A DNA stretch of 5,400 nt from Planctomycetota bacterium (GTDB lineage: Bacteria > Planctomycetota > Phycisphaerae > Sedimentisphaerales > Anaerobacaceae), in assembly GCA_003644295.1 (NCBI GenBank), contig QNBZ01000109.1:1-5400 (forward strand), in the 5' to 3' direction. Shown here one piece after another: positions 1 through 5,160 of this stretch (position 1 is its first letter; the number at the start of each line of letters is the position of its first letter). The notes beneath the pieces were generated by a model. The model was not told where the DNA came from. It made no database searches and worked only from the letters and a program-made list of their open reading frames with translations. Both the position numbers and the translations under genes were made by a program.

Positions 1-2
1 AC

Positions 3-26
3 GGCGATTTAGCGGAGATGAAATAA
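3..26 (+). CDS. C-terminal end of an upstream gene (partial)
   Basis: The frame starting at base 3 reads G-D-L-A-E-M-K and stops at TAA (24-26), which overlaps the ATG of the next gene as TAATG. This stop/start fusion is typical of co-translated phage genes, so a gene probably enters from the left. Only seven codons are visible, so no function can be given. The frame of the LamG gene is also open to the window edge, so the alternative is that the LamG gene itself starts further upstream. Confidence 0.4.
   Translation, partial: GDLAEMK
14..17 (+). promoter_or_regulatory. Ribosome binding site for the LamG gene
   Basis: GGAG lies 8 bases before the ATG at 26. It favours that start although the reading frame stays open to the left edge. 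The other nearby ATG (18-20) stops after two codons. Confidence 0.55.
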
Positions 27-826
27 TGCTCGACCTGGCTCCAAACTGTTACGGCTTTTGGAAGATGAACGAAAACGCCGCCAATACGGATGTCGAGGAT
101 TTTTCATCGCAGGGCAATGAAGGAACCTTTACCGATGCTACCGGCAATCCTTATACGAACCAACACGACGCCGCCGGCAAAATAAACGGAGCATTATTGT
201 TTGATGGTGTTGATGACTACGTAAATGTCGGCACGATGGGAAACTTCGGCGGTAATATGAATAACGTTACTGTAGCTGCGTGGGTTAAGACACCATCGGA
301 CGCCGCTTACGCACTGCAGGGGACTGGCAACGATGGTGCAACAACTGCTCTAACAACTATATTGAATAGTACTTCAACTGGTAGTTATTTATCTGGAGCT
401 ATACGTTTGTTCACACGAGATGATGACGGCCAACGCATATCAGCAGGAGCAGATTTTAATACCGGCGTAGCTGATAATAACTGGCATCTTGTAATTGTAA
501 TACTTCAGAAATCTTTAATGACGGTTCGTTTCTATGTTGATAATGTGCAGAAAACGACCACTTACTCCGGCCAGCGGCAATCTGGAACCAACTATTCTAA
601 TTTCCAGTATCCTATGTCCCTGGGGGCGAACTATAACAGAGGAGCGACTAACCTCTATCTTGAAGGCCTGCTTGACAACTTTATGATTTTCGACAAAGCA
701 TTAAGTGAACAAGAAAGAGCTTTTTTATGGAATGGTGGTAATGGAAGAGAGAGTTTAAGCGAATTGCATCGTCGGCTGGTCGGCGGTTCATTGTCTGCAA
801 ATAGAAAGGGGCTGGTATGTATTTAG
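26..826 (+). CDS. LamG/concanavalin A-like lectin-fold phage structural protein
   Basis: A 266-aa protein that is almost wholly one LamG-type (Laminin_G_3-like) jelly-roll domain. Hallmarks are ALLFDGVDDYVNVG at about residues 56-69, VTVAAWVK at 81-88, DNNWHLV at 150-156, VRFYVDN at 167-173, and the closing strand-helix LDNFMIFDKALSEQE at about 216-230 followed by FLWNGGNG. Such domains bind glycans, often with calcium. In a phage tail operon the likely job is host-surface recognition or virion decoration, which is inference. There is no signal peptide, as expected for a virion protein. The start at 26 is set by GGAG at 14-17 and the TAATG overlap with the upstream stop. The 3' end overlaps the next gene by 10 bases. 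Residues after about 240 (a basic tail) lie outside the domain. By hand count, bases 361-780 are about 41% G+C against about 54% in a sample of the hub gene (2401-2580). The fold is secure, the role is not. Confidence 0.8.
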   Translation: MLDLAPNCYGFWKMNENAANTDVEDFSSQGNEGTFTDATGNPYTNQHDAAGKINGALLFDGVDDYVNVGTMGNFGGNMNNVTVAAWVKTPSDAAYALQGTGNDGATTALTTILNSTSTGSYLSGAIRLFTRDDDGQRISAGADFNTGVADNNWHLVIVILQKSLMTVRFYVDNVQKTTTYSGQRQSGTNYSNFQYPMSLGANYNRGATNLYLEGLLDNFMIFDKALSEQERAFLWNGGNGRESLSELHRRLVGGSLSANRKGLVCI

Positions 827-1299
827 GCGATTTCAAAGAGAACTCAACACTGTATTTCTGCTGGAGTACTAATGACAAAAACGGTGCCAGCATAACCCGT
901 GCTACCAATGGCACTATCAAAATCTATAAAGATGATGGTACTACCGAATCAACAGCGGGAATAACAGATACTGAGGATTTTGATAGTTTGACTGGCATCC
1001 ACAATTGTAAAATAGTTTTAACGGATGCCTTTTATGCAACCGGACACGATTATTCGGTTGTGCTTGACGGGGCGGTTATTGATGGCGAGACGGTAAATGC
1101 AGTATTGGCAACATTCTCAATCGAGAACCGGTTCGCAGGTAGTTCACTTTTTGAAAAAGCGGCCAAAATGCTTGTCAATAAAGCCGTCCAGAATAAAAGC
1201 ACCGGCGTAATCAACTATTACGACGATGACGGCGAAACAAGCATTCTGACTCACACTCCGACCGATGGAGAATCAACCATTACGAGGACGCCGAGTTGA
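817..1299 (+). CDS. Phage structural protein with Ig-like/BppU-like N-terminal half
   Basis: A 160-aa protein. Residues 5-105 form a beta-rich unit: a strand with alternating hydrophobic residues (TLYFCWST), then GTIKIYKDDGTT, a D-x-D-x-x-x-GIHNCKIVL segment, and a ATGHDYSVVLDG strand pair ending in FSIENR. This pattern of a property written in terms of time or value deltas resembles the N-terminal domain of baseplate upper (BppU-like) or Ig-like phage structural proteins. Residues 110-160 hold a short helix (FEKAAKMLVNKAV) and a D-rich segment, NYYDDDGETSIL, of a kind common at the end of small tail-associated proteins. AAAGGGG at 805-811 is a good ribosome binding site 5 bases before ATG 817. 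The gene overlaps the LamG gene by 10 bases, which suggests joint expression. It may bridge the lectin-fold protein to the tail or be a fibre accessory. The family match is by eye only. Confidence 0.6.
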   Translation: MYLGDFKENSTLYFCWSTNDKNGASITRATNGTIKIYKDDGTTESTAGITDTEDFDSLTGIHNCKIVLTDAFYATGHDYSVVLDGAVIDGETVNAVLATFSIENRFAGSSLFEKAAKMLVNKAVQNKSTGVINYYDDDGETSILTHTPTDGESTITRTPS

Positions 1300-1303
1300 A
1301 AAT

Positions 1304-1331
1304 AGCGTACAGCGTACAACGTACAACGTAT
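1304..1331 (+). repeat. Heptamer tandem array, four units (AGCGTAC/AACGTAC type)
   Basis: Four 7-base units lie head to tail: AGCGTAC twice (1304-1310 and 1311-1317), AACGTAC (1318-1324) and AACGTAT (1325-1331). Units differ by one or two bases. The array begins 5 bases after the stop codon at 1297-1299 and is followed directly by the hairpin cluster. It resembles short tandemly repeated heptamers known from some bacterial genomes, such as the STRR of filamentous cyanobacteria. Confidence 0.8.
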
Positions 1332-1332
1332 A

Positions 1333-1380
1333 GGGGTTAAAACCCCCAACATAAAGTTGGGGGCTTATGTTCAAACTTTA
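1333..1380 (+). promoter_or_regulatory. Cluster of overlapping, mutually exclusive hairpins
   Basis: The strongest stem is a perfect 8 bp: CCCCCAAC (1343-1350) with GTTGGGGG (1356-1363) around a 5-base loop, ATAAA. Competing stems reuse the same bases: GGGGT (1333-1337) with ACCCC (1342-1346); AACATAA (1348-1354) with TTATGTT (1365-1371); and TAAAGTT (1352-1358) with AACTTTA (1374-1380). On the + strand the main stem has no U-run after it, so it is a poor intrinsic terminator. On the - strand it is followed by TTTTAA. The cluster ends 4 bases before the ribosome binding site of the 1397 gene. It could be an attenuator-like RNA switch, a processing or termination site separating two transcription units, or the remnant of a palindromic mobile repeat. 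Confidence 0.5.
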
Positions 1381-1383
1381 GGC

Positions 1384-1388
1384 AGGAG
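1384..1388 (+). promoter_or_regulatory. Ribosome binding site deciding a TTG start
   Basis: AGGAG lies 8 bases before TTG 1397, the usual spacing. The ATG at 1390-1392 is too close to it and leads to a stop after five codons. The first in-frame ATG of the gene (1435) has no comparable site before it. Confidence 0.65.
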
Positions 1389-1396
1389 TATGTTCG

Positions 1397-2086
1397 TTGG
1401 AAACTAAGTGGCTAAAAGATGCGCTGTTTGCAGGTATGACCGCCAATGCGTTCAAGTTGGGTACTGTATTGAGCTTGGGCTGGTTCTGGCAGCGCATAGG
1501 CGGCTGCCAAACGCTCTACCGCGGCGATACTATGGAAACAATAAACTTTGCAAATATACTGGCTGTGGCCAACTTGGACGCAAACGAGATTTATGTGCCG
1601 AACTATGTCGAACACAACAGCAACTCAATATATTTTTACGCCATTCGCAGGGCTAACCGCTGCGGACGTCAGGAACATAGCTTATCGGCTGCGGTCAAAG
1701 TTTCAATAGACGCCGACGGTAATTTATCACAATCGCAGCCGAACAGCATTTTCGAGGTAAAAGCGAAACAAATTGACGGCGATAAGATAGAGCTTCTCTG
1801 GTATTACTGTCCGCTTGAACAAAAGTCATCGCCGGTGCGTTTCAACATCTATTACGACAACGGCAGCGGACAAATCGATTACGAAAGCCCAGTAGCTGTG
1901 ATTGAGTATGCAGGCCGATTGTTTTACCGGTATCAAAGCGAACCGCTCAACGAGGGGACATACCTGTTTGCTGTCAGGGCTGAAGATGCAGCCGGTATCG
2001 AAAACCACTGCCTTGCACAATTGAAGATTCAGCTTGATATGACAGACCCTGATGCGATTGATACTCTGAAAGCAGAGGCGGTATGA
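1397..2086 (+). CDS. Fibronectin type III-like phage structural protein (TTG start)
   Basis: A 229-aa protein. Residues 117-215 look like an FN3-type beta sandwich: KIELLWYY (strand with the conserved W), RFNIYYDNGSG (the Y-x-I-Y-Y strand), then GTYLFAVRAEDAAG, the classic FN3 G-x-Y-x-F-x-V-R-A-x-D strand. A half-similar segment at about 66-108 (NSIYFYAIRRANRCG followed by AAVKVSIDADG) may be a second, degenerate FN3 unit. The N-terminal 45 residues are partly hydrophobic (FAGMTANAFKLGTVLSLGWFW) but lack a clear signal-peptide pattern. FN3 domains are common spacers or carbohydrate-contact modules in tail proteins, so a tail-tip or fibre role is inferred. The TTG start is chosen from AGGAG at 1384-1388. 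The gene ends one base before the hub-like gene. It follows the hairpin-rich gap and so may open a separate transcription or translation unit. It contains several cysteines, which is unusual for a tail protein. Confidence 0.6.
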   Translation: METKWLKDALFAGMTANAFKLGTVLSLGWFWQRIGGCQTLYRGDTMETINFANILAVANLDANEIYVPNYVEHNSNSIYFYAIRRANRCGRQEHSLSAAVKVSIDADGNLSQSQPNSIFEVKAKQIDGDKIELLWYYCPLEQKSSPVRFNIYYDNGSGQIDYESPVAVIEYAGRLFYRYQSEPLNEGTYLFAVRAEDAAGIENHCLAQLKIQLDMTDPDAIDTLKAEAV

Positions 2087-2087
2087 G

Positions 2088-3923
2088 ATGTCCAATAGAG
2101 TTGACCTTTTAGAACCAACACAAAGACAACTGGCGCTGCCGGCGTCAAGGGTGTCAGTCCTGCTTGACGGCGAGCTATGCCCTTATCTTGAATTAAGGGA
2201 AATCGTTCGCAGCGGCTGGCCTGAATTCAGCAGAGCGCATCTGATTTACAATCCGGCTGCATACGCCGGCGGCGGTTTGGCTGCGATTGAAGAGATTGAG
2301 CCGAAACTCGGCATCGGCAAAACCGTCTGCGTCCGACAGGTTTATAACGCAGGTTATCCCGGAGCGTCTGCTGACAGCTTTGCGATATTTGTCGGCCAAA
2401 TAGACCAGCTCGATACAAAACTGGACGCCGACAGCGAAAGCGTGGAAATAGTCGCCCGTGATTTCAGCGCACAGCTTAAACGCATCACTATCTACGGCCA
2501 ACAGGTCGGCAACGCTGACGGCTCGGCTCTGTTTCTGGCCGGCAGCGAAACCGTATTCAACAAAGACGGAAAGCCAAACGCTACAACCGAACAAATTAAA
2601 TACGAAGGCAACAGCTTAACGCTGTTCGCTGCTGAGCCGTCAGCGGGTAAGTTCTGGAGTTATGCCGAAGCGATTGATTATCTGCTGCGTGTGTATTTGC
2701 CTGACGGTCAACTGCAAACGCCGAGCGTTGAACGGCTGGAAGCACTGACCGAGGGACAAACAGCTCGCCACCTTGACGTAACGGGGCTGAATCTGGCTGA
2801 TGCGCTGCGGCGCTGCTGTGAGAGAATCGGACTGAAGTTCAAGTTTGTCCCACTAACTGTGCCGGTCGGCGGTGAACAGGCGATTGTGTTTTACCGCAAC
2901 GGGGCCGGCAGAGCGGTCGAGTTAAACTGTCAGCCGGCAGGTGAGCAACTCTGCGTTTCAAAAACAACTATATCAAGCATCCGCAGCAGGAAAAACTTTT
3001 GGCCAATAACGCATAGGTATATCGGCCAGGGCGATTTCAAAATCTATGAAGCAACATTCGAGCTGGTGAAGGCCTGGGACAGCGGCCTTGAAGATACCGA
3101 TTACGACAAATTCTCGCCCTCGACTAATCCCGATTTCCATCAGGTAAAAGACGTCTATCGTAAATGGTCTCTGAACGAGGCGGGCGATTACAGCGGCGAA
3201 CCATATAATCAGGGCGCTGCCTTTGACTTTTCAAAGATTTTCGGCAACGGTAATTTTGCACAGCATCGCAGGCGCTTCTGGCCGACGCTTACCGCCGACA
3301 AAAAAGGACAGTCGCTGGGCTACTTTCTACAGGTATCATTCGATAACGGTATCCACTGGTGGCAGTACCTTGCGGCGTTTAATAACCTGCTCGATGAGTG
3401 TGGTATCTGGCTGAGCAGCGACCGGCTCGATGTCGATACGTGGGTAGCTGCGCTGAAAGGAGTATTGAAGTTCCGGATAACCGCATCGGTGAGCAGCGAT
3501 GAAAAATTAAGCTGCACGGCTGCCGACGGGCCGATTAACTCATCTGTCCCAGTGGTTGACCATATCATTACACTTGGCCGACAATTCAAATATCGCAGGA
3601 TTTCAGCCAAAAGTATATTCGCCGATTCATCGGACGAGTCGCTCGGCAAGCCAGACGAGGTTGATGACAGCTCGGCTCTGTACGAATATGTGCGCAAAAA
3701 AGCGCTGATGTCGCCTGATATCGTCGAGACCATCAACGTGCAAATGCCATACACAGCTTTTGATTACCAGACCGGCGACAGGGTAAGCACAAGTCCGGAA
3801 AGTAGGGACCTGCTCGGCGTAAAAAGCGATAGCCGAAGCAGAAGCTGGATAGAACAAGTGCAAATGGATTTTGAGAAACAATGTACGAATCTGAAAATCG
3901 TTCGCAAACGTGGTAATTGGTGA
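2088..3923 (+). CDS. Putative tail hub / tail-associated protein
   Basis: A 611-aa protein, the largest in the window. Residues 20-140 are beta-rich and run from RVSVLLDGEL through FVGQIDQLDTKLD to SVEIVARDFSAQLKR. This layout (a value or operator defined, shifted by an offset, then V-x-x-x-A-R-D-x-x-x-x-L) is typical of domain 1 of phage tail hub proteins (gpD, XkdQ/YqbQ and Gp37-like families). Residues 228-256 contain DVTGLNLADALRRCCERIGL, a helix that in hub relatives recurs as a small alpha/beta module. Residues 405-440 are aromatic-rich (GYFLQVSFDNGIHWWQY). The C-terminus (about 555-606) carries FDYQTGDRV, then SRDLLG and IEQVQMDFEKQCTNLKI, matching the usual hub ending of G-D-x-V, a return to domain I, and a final strand. 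The hub would sit at the tail tip and dock fibres or the neighbouring FN3/LamG proteins. AGAGG at 2074-2078 is a modest ribosome binding site 9 bases before ATG 2088. The last codons (G-N-W-stop) are built from a heptamer repeat. The family call is from pattern, not alignment. Confidence 0.55.
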   Translation: MSNRVDLLEPTQRQLALPASRVSVLLDGELCPYLELREIVRSGWPEFSRAHLIYNPAAYAGGGLAAIEEIEPKLGIGKTVCVRQVYNAGYPGASADSFAIFVGQIDQLDTKLDADSESVEIVARDFSAQLKRITIYGQQVGNADGSALFLAGSETVFNKDGKPNATTEQIKYEGNSLTLFAAEPSAGKFWSYAEAIDYLLRVYLPDGQLQTPSVERLEALTEGQTARHLDVTGLNLADALRRCCERIGLKFKFVPLTVPVGGEQAIVFYRNGAGRAVELNCQPAGEQLCVSKTTISSIRSRKNFWPITHRYIGQGDFKIYEATFELVKAWDSGLEDTDYDKFSPSTNPDFHQVKDVYRKWSLNEAGDYSGEPYNQGAAFDFSKIFGNGNFAQHRRRFWPTLTADKKGQSLGYFLQVSFDNGIHWWQYLAAFNNLLDECGIWLSSDRLDVDTWVAALKGVLKFRITASVSSDEKLSCTAADGPINSSVPVVDHIITLGRQFKYRRISAKSIFADSSDESLGKPDEVDDSSALYEYVRKKALMSPDIVETINVQMPYTAFDYQTGDRVSTSPESRDLLGVKSDSRSRSWIEQVQMDFEKQCTNLKIVRKRGNW

Positions 3924-3932
3924 TTGGTAATA
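3912..3932 (+). repeat. Heptamer tandem array across a stop/start junction
   Basis: Three 7-base units: GGTAATT (3912-3918), GGTGATT (3919-3925) and GGTAATA (3926-3932). The array supplies the last codons and TGA stop (3921-3923) of the hub-like gene, and also the TTG (3917), GTG (3920) and first base of the ATG (3932) that can start the next gene. Units differ by one base. Confidence 0.75.
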
Positions 3933-4195
3933 TGCGGGAAGTGTCAACAGTTGCATCGCCAGGGGCCAGGGCGGCTGCCTGGACAGTTAAAATTAAAAGC
4001 CATTCTTCATACAACGTCTATAACGTCCGGACGGTGGAGATAGGTGAACCCGGCTCACTGCCGGTCGAAATCGGAACACAAACCAAAGCGGTGAACCTGG
4101 CTGAATCGTTCCTTCAACAGGGACAACTCGCAGCCGGTACTTACACAGTAATGTTCAGGGTTGCAGATAAAAACGTATTCTACGCCGAGCCGTGA
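3917..4195 (+). CDS. Small beta-rich phage protein of unknown function
   Basis: A protein of up to 92 aa that I cannot assign to a named family. The body is mostly predicted strand: WTVKIKSHSSYNVYNVRTVEIGEPG, with a YNV-YNV doublet, then PVEIGTQTKAVNLAESF and the closing GTYTVMFRVADKNVFY. The G-T-Y-x-V-x-x-R-V ending resembles small structural proteins placed after tail-tip genes. No signal peptide or membrane segment is seen. The start is uncertain: TTG 3917, GTG 3920 (which forms GTGA with the upstream stop and would allow reinitiation) and ATG 3932 are all in frame, and none has a good Shine-Dalgarno. All lie in or at the edge of the heptamer array. ATG 3932 gives an 87-aa product and is as likely as the longer form. 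The conserved-looking core begins after about residue 15, so any choice keeps it. Confidence 0.65.
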   Translation: MVIGNMREVSTVASPGARAAAWTVKIKSHSSYNVYNVRTVEIGEPGSLPVEIGTQTKAVNLAESFLQQGQLAAGTYTVMFRVADKNVFYAEP

Positions 4196-4196
4196 T

Positions 4197-4217
4197 GCGA
4201 GAAACGAGAGATGAGAG
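4197..4217 (+). repeat. Heptamer tandem array containing a start codon
   Basis: Three units: GCGAGAA (4197-4203), ACGAGAG (4204-4210) and ATGAGAG (4211-4217), with a weaker fourth, ACAAGGC, after it. The third unit begins with the ATG of the TM protein. The purine-rich second unit (GAGAG at 4206-4210) is too close to be a good ribosome binding site, while GAGAA at 4199-4203 is better spaced. The array fills the gap after the TGA at 4193-4195. Confidence 0.65.
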
Positions 4218-4495
4218 ACAAGGCAAATTCCAAACCGTGGCGGCTCAATAGACAGGTGAATGTTTCCGTACTGATTCAACTGGCGTTTCTGGCATCTCTA
4301 ATCGTCGGCAGTTGGGTCAACCTACAACGGCAGCTCGACCTGCTTCAACACGATGTAAAAATACTATTGACCTGCCAAAAAAACTTCGAGCAAAAACTCG
4401 AACTGCTTTCGGCAAAAAGCATCTCGTATGAGTACCGCCTGCGGGCGATTGAAAAACGCATTCCAGAAGCTGATATTAGAGGACATACACAATGA
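4211..4495 (+). CDS. One-TM coiled-coil membrane protein (candidate i-spanin-like or holin-associated)
   Basis: A 94-aa protein with a basic N-terminus (MRDKANSKPWRLNRQ), one transmembrane segment at about residues 17-36 (VNVSVLIQLAFLASLIVGSW), then a hydrophilic stretch with heptad-like leucines at about 37-85 (LQRQLDLLQHDVKILL, FEQKLELLSAKS, YRLRAIEKRI). Positive charges before the TM predict N-in, with the coiled coil outside the inner membrane. This N-in TM plus periplasmic coiled coil is the topology of inner-membrane spanins. The gene ends in an ATGA overlap with a lipoprotein-like gene, again as in spanin pairs. It is shorter than a typical Rz, and XhlA-type proteins have the TM at the other end. 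Function is therefore only a hypothesis; membrane localisation is firm. ATG 4211 lies within a heptamer array that provides only weak Shine-Dalgarno purines. Confidence 0.65.
   Translation: MRDKANSKPWRLNRQVNVSVLIQLAFLASLIVGSWVNLQRQLDLLQHDVKILLTCQKNFEQKLELLSAKSISYEYRLRAIEKRIPEADIRGHTQ
4478..4483 (+). promoter_or_regulatory. Strong ribosome binding site inside the TM gene
   Basis: AGAGGA lies 8 bases before ATG 4492, inside the last codons of the preceding gene. Together with the ATGA overlap it fixes the start of the lipoprotein-like gene upstream of its repeat-rich N-terminus, rather than at the in-frame TTG 4558. Confidence 0.65.
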
Positions 4496-5130
4496 AAACG
4501 ATTCAAAGGGGCAAAGGAATAAAGGGGCAAAGGGGCAAAGGAACAGAGGGACAAAGGTTGTGTGCTTGCGTTCTTATAGTTTGTGCGGCTATCTGCGGCG
4601 GCTGTGAGAGCTTGCGTTTTGCGCCGAGCGATGCACAAAAACAGAACGCCTGGCTGCACAACCGAACCGCTGCGATAACAGCCGAGACCGCAAGGCGTGA
4701 AAATACATCGGAGACGCTGAAGGCGCTGACAAAATTATCGCAAACCCAGAGCCGAGCGTTTGTCTCTTACTTCGGTCTGCCGAAACAGTTGCCTGCTGCC
4801 GAGAGCGCCGAGGACATACTCAGCCAAACAAGCTGGCGGCTCGCACAGACAGCCACAGCGGAGTCGGCTCAAAGGCCGGACGCCTGGCAGTTGGCTGACA
4901 GCGCTCTTGAATTAGCTATCGGCATATCAGCTTTGCTTGGCGGGGTCTATGGGACAAGGGCGGTTCGGTTTCTTAAACAGGCCAAGGCAAAACAGCAGGC
5001 GCTTAAAGAAATCATTGAAGGCAATGAGCTTTTCAAAAAACAGAACGACTCGGTCGTCCCGGCCTTCAAGCAGGCACACAAAGACCAGTCGCCGCAGACC
5101 CGCCAAATCGTAGCGGAAATGAAGACGTAA
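4492..5130 (+). CDS. Lipoprotein-like two-hydrophobic-segment protein, possible lysis partner
   Basis: A 212-aa protein. Residues 1-22 are strongly basic and repetitive (QRGKGIKG then QRGKGTEG). A hydrophobic stretch follows at 23-37, and then Cys38 in the context ICGGCES. This is lipobox-like, though position -3 is Cys rather than Leu/Val/Ile, so lipidation is uncertain. Residues 44-125 are polar and helix-prone. A second hydrophobic segment spans about 138-158 (ELAIGISALLGGVYGTRAV), followed by a basic, helical tail (FLKQAKAKQQALKEII). By the positive-inside rule the tail would be cytoplasmic, which suits an inner-membrane hairpin or holin-like protein better than an outer-membrane o-spanin. 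The start overlaps the TM/coiled-coil gene as ATGA and has AGAGGA at 4478-4483, so the two are probably made together. A membrane or lysis role next to tail genes is inference. The n-region is unusually long because an octamer array runs through it. Confidence 0.65.
   Translation: MKTIQRGKGIKGQRGKGTEGQRLCACVLIVCAAICGGCESLRFAPSDAQKQNAWLHNRTAAITAETARRENTSETLKALTKLSQTQSRAFVSYFGLPKQLPAAESAEDILSQTSWRLAQTATAESAQRPDAWQLADSALELAIGISALLGGVYGTRAVRFLKQAKAKQQALKEIIEGNELFKKQNDSVVPAFKQAHKDQSPQTRQIVAEMKT
4505..4560 (+). repeat. In-frame octamer tandem array, seven units
   Basis: Seven consecutive 8-base units cover 56 bases without a gap. Units 1, 3 and 4 are AAAGGGGC. Units 2 and 5 are AAAGGAAT and AAAGGAAC. 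Unit 6 (4545-4552) is AGAGGGAC and unit 7 (4553-4560) is AAAGGTTG. Three units equal 24 bases, or 8 codons, so the protein repeats as QRGKG-x-x-G at residues 5-12 and 13-20. The array lies inside the coding sequence, just after the start codon. Confidence 0.85.
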
Positions 5131-5160
5131 CCCCAATGCCCGGAGAGAGCAACTGCGGTT

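Noticed and set aside
1304..1331. CRISPR-like or iteron interpretation of the junction arrays
   Set aside because: Units are 7 or 8 bases with no spacers, too short for CRISPR repeats. They lack the longer spaced iteron pattern, and no replication initiator site is evident near them.
1343..1375. Hairpin as a strong + strand intrinsic terminator
   Set aside because: The 8-bp stem is good, but the bases after it on the + strand (CTTATGTTC) contain no U-run, so I describe it only as a hairpin cluster.
1408..1656. 82-codon + strand frame starting with GTG, rich in Cys and Arg
   Set aside because: Out-of-frame reading of the FN3-like gene, which has a better ribosome binding site and recognisable strands. 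Cys/Arg richness here is a frame artefact, not a zinc finger.
2193..2594. 133-codon open frame on the - strand inside the hub-like gene
   Set aside because: It lies wholly antisense to a long gene with coherent beta-rich protein sequence, has no ribosome binding site seen, and encodes a low-complexity product without domain motifs.
3320..3956. Two overlapping - strand open frames opposite the hub C-terminus
   Set aside because: Ser/Thr- and Cys-rich products of the kind produced by reading the opposite strand of a coding gene; no start signal or family likeness.
4195..4251. ATG at 4195 overlapping the previous stop as TGATG
   Set aside because: It yields only 18 codons before TAG and is not in frame with the TM protein; an attractive coupling geometry but no plausible product.
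4345..4659. - strand frame across the TM gene and octamer array
   Set aside because: Its leucine/phenylalanine/proline repeat (LPLYSFAPL) is only the antisense reading of the octamer array, and it opposes two well-supported genes.
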